Of a DNA stretch of 64,000 nucleotides, positions 1 to 10,417 are shown in pieces. The translations under genes and the position numbers were made by a program. The notes beneath the pieces were generated by a model. It saw nothing but the letters and a program-made list of their open reading frames with translations. It made no database searches and was not told the DNA's origin. Source of the DNA: Coenobita brevimanus (lineage: Eukaryota; Arthropoda; Malacostraca; Decapoda; Coenobitidae); assembly GCA_032717465.1 (NCBI GenBank), contig CM064658.1, forward strand, positions 8,798,116 to 8,862,115. Direction: 5' to 3'. Positions within the stretch are counted from its first letter, which is position 1, and every line of letters begins with the position of its first letter.

Positions 1-51
1 CATGGTCAAAGGGTCGGCTTTGGTCCGATTGCAGGGCAGGGGATGTTTAAC

Positions 52-53
<2 letters not shown>
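1..53. repeat. AGGTCA-type monomer fragment
   Basis: This edge matches 21459-21512 almost base for base, including the same run-up into a TG tract. It is the end of the degenerate AGGTCA-rich monomer repeat found elsewhere in the window, and it marks the left side of composite copy A. Confidence 0.6.

Positions 54-114
<61 letters not shown>
54..114. repeat. (TG)n microsatellite
   Basis: Pure TG dinucleotide tract of about 61 bp. The Cys-Val and Thr-His open frames across it are repeat translations, not genes. Confidence 0.97.
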
Positions 115-115
<1 letters not shown>

Positions 116-1080
116 CTCCATCTGGCCAGTATTCCTGTTTTATTGCTAATGTTGACACCCAGGCATGCATGGGGTGCAGGAGGTACACCCGTCAAAGAAA
201 GTATCGTTAGGCCTGGGGTCGATGGAGCCTAGGCTTTTCGGGCGTTGCTACTCGACTGGGGTCTGTAGTGTTGGCACCCGTGGATTCTCGGTCTGTAGGC
301 ATGAATGAGTTGATCCATTCTCGAGGACTGGGAGCCCAATAAGGCTTCATGTAATATACGAGTATTAGGCGATTCGGATGTGATGTAAGTATAAAGGGAC
401 GGGTTGCATCCCTGCCATGATGACTGAATGCTGTGACTGGGGCAGGAGGAGGTTACAATGAGAACTAAAAAGGGTTAGAAATAAAATGCACAGGTGCTTA
501 TCTCTCTTAATATTCATATTTCTTGCACACTACAGTGAGTTTTGTACTCTTGGTTGGCGGAATGAGTTATTCAGTGTTTTTCGATATGGATTTATTTAAT
601 TATGTCGACAACGACGATGAAGATGACGATGATGATGACATTAATATTATTTTTATCATTATCAGCATTAGCATTAGTATCGTTATTGATGTTGATATTA
701 GTATATATTACAACATTTGATTATTTTAACAATTTTACCACAGTCTATATCCTACTGGTGTTCGTGTTGATGTCTCAATTGTGACGCCTCGAAACAGTTC
801 CATTACATGTATCAGAATATTTTTGTATTCCCCCCCCCCCCCCCGTGGCTTCTATGTAGTCCTTATTTCTAAACATCTCTTTACAACAGACACCTACGAT
901 TTTATGGAATTCTTGCCATGCTGAGAGGGATTTACTAAACTTTACATCTCTGCACATACTGATACGGAACACGGGCGTACCGACTGTGAACGAGGCTCTG
1001 GGAATGATATGTCACTTCGTCTAGTGTTTCAAAATGGAGCGTCAGAAGAATTAACAATACTTTTTTGACGGGTGTACAGT

Positions 1081-1083
<3 letters not shown>
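115..1083. other. no gene; cryptic simple sequence
   Basis: No credible coding region was seen. GAT/ATT-like cryptic trinucleotide sequence occupies about 600-720 and a 15-base poly-C run lies near 830-844. Relative to composite copy B this stretch looks like inserted sequence between two TG tracts. Confidence 0.5.

Positions 1084-1135
<52 letters not shown>
1084..1135. repeat. (CA)n microsatellite
   Basis: Pure CA dinucleotide tract of about 52 bp. The 250 bases after it (1136-1390) hold nothing recognisable. Confidence 0.97.
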
Positions 1136-1138
<3 letters not shown>

Positions 1139-1392
1139 AGGTATGATGGATGTAAAAAAGAGCGAGTTTTATAGGACACACATGAATTTCTTAAGCTAAT
1201 GCCTTAAAAACCTCAGCACCCACAATGTGAGCTTTTGTGCGATTTTGTGTCCTAATAATTACCAAGGATAACATATGCACTTGTAATCACAGGGTGCTCC
1301 ATATATCACAAAGCTTCGTCCTTGTGTCAGAATGATACGTGTGGAAGGATGGGCGATACGTCTTACGTTGGCTGTACGTACTCCCTTTCTCC

Positions 1393-1652
1393 CTGTGTGT
1401 AATTCACCGGGTCGGTCAGGATCACTTGATGGTCGTGATGGTCAGCTTTTACCCTCCCGGAAGGGAGCTGAGAGCTCATATAGTCCGATCTAAGGGCAAG
1501 GCTGTGACCTTCACACACGCACACACCCGTCCCCTTGCTCAAGGGGGGCAGTAACCACCCACTTCGTCAGTGAAACTTTTCGCAACCTGAGCGAGGCGCG
1601 AACTCCCGTCCACCAGTTGGCAAGCGGGAACGTTACCACTGCACCAGCGAGC

Positions 1653-1653
<1 letters not shown>
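1393..1653 (-). mobile_element. tRNA-derived SINE, family 1, copy 1
   Basis: On the minus strand the element starts next to the microsatellite. It carries a Pol III box A match TGGTGCAGTGG (1636-1646) and, about 33 bases on, a box B-like GTTCGCGCC (1595-1603; one mismatch to GWTCRANNC). The body runs to about 1393. A second copy with the same body, about 260 bp long and with the same microsatellite at its 5' side, is at 15541-15798. Box spacing and the repeated body support a tRNA-derived SINE rather than a tRNA gene. The 3' boundary is only approximate, because homology fades and no TSD was identified. Confidence 0.7.

Positions 1654-1714
<61 letters not shown>
1654..1714. repeat. (GT)n microsatellite
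   Basis: Pure GT tract of about 61 bp abutting the 5' end of SINE family 1. The same association is seen at 15799. Confidence 0.97.
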
Positions 1715-1716
<2 letters not shown>

Positions 1717-1930
1717 CTCGGAAGTGGCCTGCCGTTTCTGAGAAATAATATGAAGGGTCAGTGAGGTCACAGAGCAGGTCAAGTTTGACCACTGATCCGA
1801 TTTACACCAAGTCTGGTGAAAGTGTTGTGGGTCAGACAAGGATGAGGTGATTCGATTTTGACAACAGTCAAAGGTCAAGGTTACAGGGCAAGGTCAAAGG
1901 TTCAGCTTCTAAAGCAATTATACAGCAGAG
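1715..1930. repeat. AGGTCA-rich degenerate monomers (copy A)
   Basis: About one and a half diverged monomers of a repeat with the recurring phrase 'CAAAGGTCAAGG', plus 'GATCCGATTTACACC' and 'GGTGAAAGTGTTGTGG'. The same order of phrases recurs at 21600-21870. This is non-coding. Confidence 0.65.
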
Positions 1931-1948
1931 GAGTTGAACTCTGAAGAA

Positions 1949-2262
1949 TAAAGGTAAAGGTGGGGGCAGACGCCATGAGGCACTTAGCTGTGATGATCAT
2001 CTTAACTTAGGCCTTTGAGCCTGTGGTTGGTTTTTCACCCAATATCCTGTGATACAAGGCCTCTGCATCATGCATGTTACCACAGTTACCTTTGCTCGGT
2101 ATTACCCCAGTACTCATTTTACCTGCCAACCCATTAAGGCTGGATGGACACTTGAGTCAAGTGCCTCCAGCTGCCAGCATCAGGATTCCAACCCTGGCGG
2201 TAATGGACCGGCAGCGTCGCAGTCAACAACGCTGACCACTGAACCACCGCTGTTAAAATATT
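1949..2262 (-). mobile_element. tRNA-derived SINE, family 2, copy 1
   Basis: The minus strand has a perfect box A TGGTTCAGTGG (2236-2246) and a box B-like GGGTTGGAATCC (2183-2194; one mismatch in the core). A long body follows and ends in the phrase ATGGCGTCTG (1967-1976) and a short TTTACC repeat tail. The second copy is 21890-22190. The ATGGCGTCTG phrase is also present at the 3' end of the RTE family here, which suggests tail sharing with a partner LINE. Confidence 0.7.
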
Positions 2263-2523
2263 AATTGTGGCGCTATCAGAGGAGTTTATTCATGTTAGAA
2301 CACCCTAGCAGTGGAGAGATTAATGGAAGGTATAAAAGATTCCTCCATATCGAAAGGTCTCTCCATAGCAGAGTAAAATCCTATGAAGATTATAAAAATA
2401 ACCTGAAAAGACATTATCATAATGAACATACCGCCCATCTGATTCCGATGACTTTTTTTTTTTCTTTCAGTTTTTATCTGATCAGCATCGGACGATTTTA
2501 TCTTTGCTATTGAACTGAAATAA
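2263..2523. repeat. composite repeat segment, copy A
   Basis: Directly homologous to 22190-22330 and, more distantly, to 26080-26240 and its array counterparts. Shared landmarks are 'GAACACCCTAG', 'GGAGAGA', 'CTCCATAT' and 'GTCTCTCC'. No coding capacity. It is interrupted at about 2524 by the RT fragment that follows. Confidence 0.6.
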
Positions 2524-3196
2524 TCAATATGAATATGGAAAATGCGCAGGAATGTGTTACTGGAGGTATGGTTGTAAGGCAAGTTGATAGGTTTAAATAT
2601 TTAGGTACTTATTTAGCCAAGGATGGTTCTTTGAACTTTGAATTCGAGGAAAGGTTAAAGAAGGCTAATCAGGCAATGGGAATGCTTAAAAATATTTGGA
2701 ATAATAACAATTTTTCTGTGCATACAAAAATCAAACTTTATAAGGTAATGGTTAGGAGTATCTTAATTTATGGACACGAGTCTTGGTACAGCACAGTGAC
2801 TATGGAAAATAAATTCTTGGTGTTTGAAAATAAAGCACTTAGAAGAATATTAGGAGTTAAGTGGTGGGAAAGGATACCAAATAGTAGAATTAGAGAAATA
2901 ACGGGAGTGCAGCCGATCGATGAATATGTTAGATTCTCACGATGGAAGTGGCTAGGACATGTGTATAGGAGACAGGGAATAGTACGAGGTACACCAGGGT
3001 GGGTGGCACTTGGTAGGAGAGGTAGAGGAAGGCCAAAAGAGACGTGGGTGAGGACAATGAGACGGGAAGCTGGGGATGAGTGTTGGGGGGATCTTGAGGA
3101 GTTAGCACAAGATAGGATGTGGTGGTGTGAGTTCATCGAGGCCCTATGCATCCCCGAGGGTGCCACAGGAAATGATTGATTGATTGATTGATTGAT
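2524..3196 (+). pseudogene. 5'-truncated non-LTR RT fragment (RTE-like), TGAT tail
   Basis: An open frame at 2529-3179 (216 aa) covers only the C-terminal end of a LINE reverse transcriptase. It has the post-catalytic 'FKYLGTYLAKDGS' strand, 'YGHESW', and the terminal 'RWKWLGHV' and 'GRGRPKETW' motifs. The RT catalytic motifs A-C and the endonuclease are missing, so this is a typical 5'-truncated insertion. The stop is followed at once by a five-fold TGAT repeat, and such short tandem tails are usual in the RTE clade. It is a different family from the TAGA-tailed RTE copies below. The frame is open throughout, so the insertion may be fairly young. It sits inside the older composite repeat, which resumes near 3197. 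Confidence 0.75.
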
Positions 3197-3537
3197 CTAT
3201 GGTGAAGGAGGTAACGTAGGCAATATCTAACTTTTCCAATTCGGAGCCTCCCCAGAGCTGAGTAAAATCGTCAGAGGATAACCAGAACGTCCAATAAAGG
3301 CGTGTTTGGAGTACGTTCATGATAAGAGGGATTAGATAACGCCTATCGACTCCACATGGATCTTTAATATAAGTGATGAGGAAAACAGAGATTTTGTTAG
3401 CGAACAAGAAATTACCAAATGGATCAACAATAACTCGGCAAGAACTGAACATTATAAACTGACCCAAACAGGCTGGAGGAAATAAAGGAAATTGCGGGAA
3501 AAGTATTACGTACCTTAAGGAGTTCCAAAGAAAAAAA
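3197..3537. repeat. composite repeat segment, copy A (continued)
   Basis: Homologous to 22420-22640 (phrases 'GTGAAGG', 'CTGAGTAAAA', 'CCTATCGACTCCAC'). It continues copy A after the RT insertion. No gene. Confidence 0.55.
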
Positions 3538-3985
3538 AAAAAAAGCCGGATTTAATAACAGCTACAAACACGCTAATTCCTTTATTGTCCAACACCTCTG
3601 AGGTACTTAATATTTTTAATGCTACACTTTCAGTAGGTTACTATTCTGAACAATTTACAACTGTTAAGTCATATTCATTCTTAAAAAATATTAATCCCTC
3701 ACAGATAATAAACTACCGCCCCATTTCGTAACTTAACGTAACAGACAACGTATTAGAAAAAAAATTATTACAAGACTGACTAACATACTTGGAGACCATA
3801 TGAATACAACGCATCATGATTTTAGAAGAGGGAGAGGTACACACACAACAATGACAATACCGAATGAAGTAATATCTTGAGAGAATTACAGAGCAGGTTC
3901 CTATCAAATTAAAAGATTTTTCAAAAGCCTTTGGCAAAGCGTGGCAAACGGGACATGAATATAAAAAAATGAATTCAAATGTACC

Positions 3986-4039
<54 letters not shown>

Positions 4040-4724
4040 GAATTCACATCTATCAACACCGTACCAAAAATACTACCATGACTTCATCAACAGATATGTA
4101 AGGATAAACACAAGAAATTATGTAGGACCGAGAGATTAAACTTCTGCGTGGATTGACCCAGGGTAAGAGCTTATCACCGACTCTTTACTCAGTACATACA
4201 TTAGACACACCTCCACCATCACCAAACAGGACTATATAATGTTTGCAGACGACATGGCAAACTGTTATGATACCAGGTAAATCTAAACACACAGCAGTTA
4301 GAAATATTAAGAGCACTAGAAAGCATAAGAGATTATTAAAGGAAATGGAAGATCAGGACTAACCTACAGAAGCTTAAACTGCCTCATTTCAGCAATGAAC
4401 ACTACCAACCATTAAAGATTAAAAAAAAAAAAAAAAATAGAACATGCTTCTGAGGTGGTTATGCTCGGTCTAAGGTTGACAGTCATGTGTATGAGAAAAC
4501 CCATCTAAGTTAAGAAATATAGCCGAAATTAGCTTAAGAATAAATAATGTAAAACTAAGACTGTATTATATAATTATGTCGCTTTTATAAGAACAATAAT
4601 AACAAACCCACCAGTATCTCTGATCACTCTTAGGTATAAGAGTACACGTTATAAAGGAATACATTTTTTACAGAACAAAGCATTAAGATATACATACAAC
4701 GTTTATCATCCACAACTAAACGCA
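3538..4724 (+). pseudogene. old non-LTR reverse transcriptase remnant, copy A
   Basis: Heavily decayed RT. Translation in broken frames gives 'VGYYPEQFK', 'INYRPIS', a 'RGRGTH' segment (about 3826-3843) and a degraded 'FSKAF' motif A stretch (about 3918-3932), with stops and frameshifts between. A better-preserved relative is split by the array LINE: its 5' part is at 22880-22989 and the rest at 24305-24640, where 'GYYPERLKTTTIILVHK' and 'GPRGGRGTHATVTI' can be read. An AC tract (3987-4037) interrupts it. Past the inverted-repeat insertion at 4725-7525, residual similarity to a LINE C-terminus may continue to about 7700. Clade not resolved. Confidence 0.6.
3987..4037. repeat. (AC)n microsatellite
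   Basis: Pure AC tract of about 51 bp inside the old RT remnant. Confidence 0.97.
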
Positions 4725-4785
4725 TTTTTTTTTTTCCGAGGCGAAGATGCACTTGACAGTTTGAGGATGATTGCCTGAATGCAAC
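4725..4785. repeat. left arm of long inverted repeat with T-run
   Basis: An 11-base T run (4725-4735) is followed by 48 bp (4738-4785). This matches the reverse complement of 7448-7495 at about 43 of 48 positions, including a perfect 22-base stretch. The pair encloses an RTE copy and sits inside the older RT remnant, so the whole block 4725-7525 looks like an insertion. Confidence 0.8.
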
Positions 4786-4849
4786 GTTACTTCATAATCT
4801 CCTTACTCGTTAGCATTATTAATTGACAACATATATCTGAGGGGGAAAT

Positions 4850-7436
4850 TTGGGTGAGTAAAGTAGGGAATGTGAAGGTGGATGGATTAGTTGGTGAGTG
4901 GGGTGTGCCTGCTGAGATAAATGAGAATGGCAGTGCGTTAGTGGACATTTGTGCTGGGAGGGGGTTGGTGATAGCCAATACCCTCTTCAGGCACAAAATG
5001 ATCCACAGGTATACATGGCGAGTGATGAGAAGGGTGGGTGGTGAACTGAATGAAAGGAAGGCAATGATTGATTATATATGTGTGTGTGGATGAAAGGATG
5101 CGAAGATGTGTAATGGATGCAAGAGCTTATAGAGGTTGGGGGAGTGGACTTTCTGACCACTACTTGGTGGTGGCCAGAATCAAGAGCCAAGTAAGATGGA
5201 GAAATAGAAGATGAGAAGGACGGGAGGAAGGAGTAGTTGCAAGGAGGGTGGAAAAGTTACAAGAGAAGGAGAAAAAGGCAGAATATAAGAGAGAAGTGGA
5301 GGAACGATTGGGTAAATATGAATTGGTGCAGATGGGGGACGTGGAAGGTGTGTGCAAGATATTCACAGAAGAAATATGTGCAGCATGTGATGTGGTGTGT
5401 GGGGTGAAGAGAAATGGAAGAGGGTGCAAGGAACAGCATGGTGGAATGAAGAGGTGAGACAGGCTGTGGCACAAAAAAAGAAAGCATACAATGAATGGAT
5501 GAGAAATATGGGCGTGGAGGAAGTTGAGAGGCGGTAAAAAGAGTTATATGTAGCAACGAAGAGAGAGGTGAAAAGATTAGTAAGAGAAAGTAAGAAGAGA
5601 GAGGATGAGGAATTTGGAAGGAATTTGACTGTAAAGTGGAGGGACTGTAAAAAAAATGTTCTGGAAAGAGGTGAAAAGAGTAAGACAGGGTGACAGTGAA
5701 GGTAGCAGGGGAGTGAAAGATAAAAATGGTAGACTACTAATGAAGAAGGGAGAAGAAGCGAGCAGATGGAGAGAATACTTTAAGGAATTATTGAACATAG
5801 AGAATGGAAGTAATGCGAGTATAAGTGGCTGGAGAATGGCTGAGAGAAGGAGGTAGGTGAGAAGACAGGAAGAAATCAGTAGGACAGAAGTTGTGGAAGC
5901 AATGAAGAAAGTCAAATTGGGGAAAGCCCCAGGAATCGATGAAGTGTGTGGTGAAATGCTGAAGCATGGGGGAGCGATAGTTGTAGAATGGATGTGGCAG
6001 ACGTGCAGACTAGCTTGGGAAGAAGGTAGAGTCCCAGAGGATTGGAAGTCAGGTATAATTATTCCCTTGTACAAAGGAAATGAGGAAAAAGAAGTATGTG
6101 GTAATCATAGAGGCATTTGTCTTCTTAGTGTAATAGGAAAAGTGTATGGTAGGATACTTATGGACAGAGTTAGGAAAATAACAGAGAAATTAATTGGAGA
6201 AGAACAGGGACGCTTTAGGAAGGAAAGAGGTTGTGTAGATCAGATATTCATTCTTAGATCTTTTGTGGAAAAGTTTCTAGAGAAGGGAAAGAAGTTGTAT
6301 GCGGCCTTCATGGATTTGGAGAAAGCATATGACAGGGTGGATAGACAAGGATTGTGGAAAGTATCAAGAATATATGGAGTAGATGGAAAGTTGTTGAATG
6401 CTGTGAAGAGTATGTATGATGATGCTAAGGCTGCAGTGCGTGTGGATGGTGAACTGAGTGAATCTTTCTCTTTGAAGGTTGGGTTGAAACAGGGATGTGT
6501 CATGTCTCCATGGTTGTTCAATCTGTACATGGATGGGGTAATAAAAGAGGTACAAGGTAGGGCAGTGGATGTTGGAGTGGCCCTCATGAGAGAGGGCAGT
6601 GTTTGGAAATTCCCTATACTGTTGTTTGCAGATGATACTGTGTTGTTAAGTGAAGACGAAGGGGAGCTGCAAGGCTTGGTGAATGAGTTTGGGAAATTGT
6701 GTAAGAAACGGAATCTAAAGGTGAATGTAGGGAAGAGTAAAGTGATGGTCTTTGAGAAAGGTGAAGTCAGTGAATGTACGGCGAGGTTGGATGGTGAGGA
6801 AATGGAAAATGTGGGTACGTTTAAATACCTGAGGAGTGTGATGAGTAAGGATGGAAGTTTGGAGGGTGAAGTGTTTGAAAGGGTACAACAAGGAAGAAAG
6901 GTTGCTGGTTCCTTGAAAGCAGTGATAAGAAACATGGAAGTGAGTATGGATGTGAAAAAGTTACTACATGACAGTATTGTGATACCAACTCTAACGTACG
7001 GAAGTGAAGCTTGGACGTTGCTAGAAGGACACAAGTCAGGAGTGAGAGCAGTGGAAATGAGTTATTTGAGATGAGCCTGTGGAGTTACATGGAAAGACAG
7101 GCTGACAAATGAGGATATAAAGGAGCTTTGTAGTGTGGATGTGAATGTGATTGAAAGCGTTAGGAGGAACACATGAGGTGGTTTGGCCATGTGGAAAGGA
7201 TGGAGGGTGAGAGACTGACGAGGAGAGTGTATGTGATTGAGGTGGAGGGGGGGAGAGGGAGGGGGAGGCCGAGGATGAGATGGAGGGATGGAGTGGAAAG
7301 GTATATGAGAGAGGGGGGTGTGAGTTGGGAGCAGGGCAGTGAAATGGCGGGGGACAGGGCGACGTGGAGGCGATTTGTTTGTGGCTATCCCGTACGGGAT
7401 TAAGGCTTCTGGCAATAGACACATAGATAGAAATGT
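4850..7436 (+). pseudogene. RTE-clade retrotransposon, 5'-truncated (copy 1)
   Basis: EN-RT polyprotein of an RTE-type LINE, truncated within the endonuclease. The first recognisable segment is 'GNVKVDGLVGEWGVPAEI', downstream of the missing GDMN motif. The endonuclease end (4854-5093) is followed by frameshifted linker frames (5248-5457, 5656-5856). A 405-aa frame (5857-7074) then covers the RT: 'GKAPGIDEV', 'DWKSGIIIPLYKG', motif A 'FMDLEKAYDR', motif B 'GLKQGCVMSPWLFNLYMDG', motif C 'LLFADDTVLL' and 'FKYLRSVMS'. An in-frame TGA (7072-7074) interrupts 'SYLR-ACG', and the C-terminal 'RWFGHVERM' and 'GRGRPRMRW' segments follow (7173-7403). The 3' end reads 'GGGATTAAGGC' then 'GGCAATAGACACATAGATAG'. 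It is non-functional, and the same TGA occurs in the copy at 54928. Confidence 0.9.
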
Positions 7437-7445
7437 TATTTGGAC

Positions 7446-7497
7446 ATGTTGCATTCAGCCAGTCATCACCAACCTGTCAAGTGCATCTTCGCCTCAG

Positions 7498-7525
<28 letters not shown>
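7446..7525. repeat. right arm of long inverted repeat with A-run
   Basis: Reverse-complement partner of 4738-4785 (7448-7495), followed by a 27-base A run (7499-7525). A T-run outside one arm and an A-run outside the other could mean two retroposed 3' ends in opposite orientation or a fold-back element. Confidence 0.8.
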
Positions 7526-7528
<3 letters not shown>

Positions 7529-8696
7529 TGAGTATAATAACTTGTGAAGAGCTACATTTAAGACGAATATTATGCAACCCATCAATGTTATGTTACATGA
7601 ATAGTAATAACAAAATTGGGAAAAATATCCAATATAAATCTAGGAACGCAAATGACTTAATCCCTTGTCCACATATGGAAAGACACCATCCCTAGTTCAT
7701 CCAGAGTAGTCAAGATACACTAAATTCACCTATACCAGAACCAAAAACATCCTTGATAAATTACTGCAATATATATGACTGCTGCACATCGATGTCTTGT
7801 CTTTCATTCACCAAACCTTCTGTGATTATCCCCGATCATGTATAATTTACTTTGGCTAACGGCAAGTATACACGGCGTTAAGCTTTCTAGAAACAGATAT
7901 GAGTTAAGAAATGTTATGGCATATGTTTTGTATGACCCCACTTCCTTATAAATTATGTGCAGACTTCACTGAGTCAGTAAAGTGTGGCAGCAACTTGTAG
8001 CCTCACGTTTTTATATATACCCGTATCGTAGCACTGTAGGCTAAGTTATTTCCTTTTCTAGTCTCTTGTTCATATGAGAGAGAGAGAGAGAGAGAGTGAG
8101 AGTGAGTGAGCTGACGGAGATGGGCATCACGAGGGAATTTACTGGTTCGGTGTGGTATGGTCTAGGTGCTTTCTATGCTAAGAAAAAGATAGTGGTTACG
8201 TACCGAAGTAATACATTCAGTTTAGTCAGAGCAGTTTATTGTCAACATTTCAACCAACGTAATGTATAAAGACACGTTTATTAATATCATAGTCATTGCC
8301 TGCTCTGTTGACCTTTCTGATTCCCTGAACTCCTTCACAATCTCTATTAGTACAATATTCGTATAGTGCCCTCATTCCCCCCTCCCTTCCCTGTCTCTGC
8401 TTTGCTATGTCATTAAACGTCTGTATATATAGATTAAGTACCTTGCTGTTAATATTACCATGTTCTTTCTCTCATTAGGATTTCATGGACCAAACGAAAG
8501 GGGCAGTGGGAGGGGGAGAGAATATCACCTCCTGCCAGTGCCTAATTACATACCGTATTTACTACACTGTTCACCATTAACCTACACCAACCTCGCCAAC
8601 ATGTTATTTTATTATACCTGCAGACGACATAATTCAGCTTAGGGGAAACTCCGAAACAGAGGGTTTGATGCAGGCTTCCTGAATGACCAATAATCA

Positions 8697-8698
<2 letters not shown>
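7526..8698. other. no gene; possible LINE C-terminal traces, GA tract
   Basis: The first about 200 bases may continue the decayed LINE C-terminus cut by the 4725-7525 block ('CEELHLRRILC' can be read). The only other structure is a short GA tract near 8077-8096. No supported coding region. Confidence 0.4.

Positions 8699-8765
<67 letters not shown>
8699..8765. repeat. (AT)n microsatellite
   Basis: Pure AT tract of 67 bp. The 184 bases between it and the next tract contain T- and C-runs but no gene. Confidence 0.97.
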
Positions 8766-8768
<3 letters not shown>

Positions 8769-8947
8769 TGAAACGTGCATAAACATGCACTTTATCTTAA
8801 GCAGTAGAAGCACCTTACCAATCAGTTTTCGTCCTGATAGTCTGTTACATATTTCTCTTTTATTATTTCTAGGGTGGTATTTTTTTTTTTCCTGGCCTAT
8901 CGACCATTGGGGCCAAAGCCCCCCCCTTTCCTTGGGGGAAGCAGCCT

Positions 8948-8949
<2 letters not shown>

Positions 8950-9006
<57 letters not shown>
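8950..9006. repeat. (AT)n microsatellite
   Basis: Pure AT tract of about 57 bp that directly precedes the MITE candidate; the MITE's TA target site is within this tract. Confidence 0.97.
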
Positions 9007-9009
<3 letters not shown>

Positions 9010-9334
9010 ATGGAGATGACACCCGCTAGCATTTTATATGTGCATTTTTGCTGTAGTTTCCTTTTCTTGTCTTTATTTATACTATACGAAGACTATAGAT
9101 TTGATAAGTTTGGTTTATGTTAGTTTATAATTTTTTTTCATGTTCTTCATTTTAATAAGACATATATACAGTATATAGAAAATGATTAACTTTAGATCCA
9201 TATCTGTTGTAGTACAGCGAGTATTGCTCTTTGGTAGGATCCCACATATGTACCCTGATGATGGCCACGTGAAGTGTCCGAAAATTCGGAGAAATATATT
9301 GAAAGAAAATGCTGGCGGGTGTCATGTACATCCT
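9007..9334. mobile_element. MITE candidate, 328 bp, TA target duplication
   Basis: The ends are inverted repeats. Over 32 bp including the flanking bases, 9004-9035 and the reverse complement of 9306-9337 match at 29 positions, with termini AGGATG...CATCCT flanked by TA on both sides (9005-9006 and 9335-9336). Size, TIRs and TA duplication fit a Tc1/mariner-type MITE. There is no coding capacity. The interior carries CTGATGA (9255-9261) and CGAAA (9279-9283) separated by an imperfect hairpin, which resembles part of a hammerhead ribozyme core. Confidence 0.65.
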
Positions 9335-9386
9335 TATTTGTCTTTTATGGAAGTTACGGTGCCATGGGTCCATTGCTGATGTGCTG

Positions 9387-9388
<2 letters not shown>

Positions 9389-9469
<81 letters not shown>

Positions 9470-9512
9470 TTCCATGCATATATACAGACACACTTTCATG
9501 CACACGTACATA

Positions 9513-9563
<51 letters not shown>
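9389..9563. repeat. compound AT/AC microsatellites
   Basis: TA tract 9389-9451, AC tract 9452-9469, 46 bases of AC/AT-rich spacer, then TA tract 9516-9563. Poly-Tyr/Ile frames here are repeat translations. Confidence 0.95.
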
Positions 9564-9565
<2 letters not shown>

Positions 9566-10165
9566 GTATAATTCTGTTTGATTGATGTATTTTTTTCTAT
9601 TTTTTCTTTGTTTTATATTCTTTAAACCTTATAAAGAAAAACCTAATCTAAAGACCCTAAAACTAATCACCTGACAGACAAATGGCTAACCTATACTAAA
9701 TCCTACGGAGACAAATAGCTAGGCCTACACTAATGGTAAAAATACCTCGACTAACAGAACACCATCGACTGCAGATATGTAATGCCTTTCTACATTACAT
9801 ACCTGCACTCATCACCTGCTGACTCAGTCGAGGCACAACCTAATATAGGGGACATCAATATATGAAAGGGAACCAGACGAGTCAGGAACGTTTCCATATA
9901 CGTCAGCTGTCGGCCCTAATTAGGACAACTTTATGAAGATGGTGTAATGTATTTACCTAATATGTACAAAAAGTGAAATACCTCGCCCAACAGACCACCA
10001 TCGACTGCAAACAAACGTCTCTTGTTAAATCTGTTATCCCGTTGTATTTAGCTGTCCCGCTGTGACATCTCTCGTTTGATTCGTCAGCGTAATGGCAGGA
10101 GGGACTGTTCTAACTTAATTGTTGAACTAAACCGAGCCTAACTTGGCTTAACTGTGCCTAACATC
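9564..10165. other. no gene; hairpin and a 35-bp direct repeat pair
   Basis: No coding region. A 14-bp stem with one mismatch and an 8-base loop is at 9771-9806. A roughly 35-bp direct repeat ('AATACCTCG...CCATCGACTGCA') occurs at 9738-9773 and 9976-10009. Confidence 0.6.
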
Positions 10166-10193
10166 TTAACCTAACGTAACCTAACCTAACCTA
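10166..10193. repeat. short telomere-like CCTAA run
   Basis: Five tandem pentamers with one variant unit (CCTAA CGTAA CCTAA CCTAA CCTA), the complement of the arthropod telomere repeat TTAGG. Too short to be a telomere; an interstitial relic or chance. Confidence 0.55.
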
Positions 10194-10401
10194 TAGTTGG
10201 GAAACTGGAAAACGAAATCCACCTTTGAGTACGTTGTCATCCATTGTGCCGGAAACGATCAGTCGTAAAGTGACGAAAATAACAAAGGGAAAATTTTTCA
10301 GTTAGAAAAGGTAAATTGCCTCCCTGGAAACAGTAAGAAAAACACAGAAAACAATCTGGGGAAATATTAATTGAACTGATAAGGTTTTTCTGCTGTATTA
10401 A

Positions 10402-10417
10402 CCCCTTAACCGCGGGT
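10402..10417 (+). repeat. piggyBac left TIR
   Basis: CCCCTTAACCGCGGGT, preceded by the TTAA target at 10398-10401; perfect inverted match to 13807-13822. Confidence 0.95.

Noticed and set aside
1595..1646. Functional tRNA gene
   Set aside because: Boxes A and B are present but no acceptor stem or anticodon arm closes, and the unit recurs with a long non-tRNA body, so SINE is the better call.
3918..3950. Functional RT motif A in the old RT remnant
   Set aside because: Stops and frameshifts on both sides and loss of key residues make it a relic.
6240..7034. 264-aa minus-strand frame, and similar minus-strand Ser/Pro/Thr-rich frames at 19493-20182, 54096-54890, 59381-60382 and 60548-61255
   Set aside because: All lie opposite RTE RT coding sequence; purine-rich sense strands give long open antisense frames.
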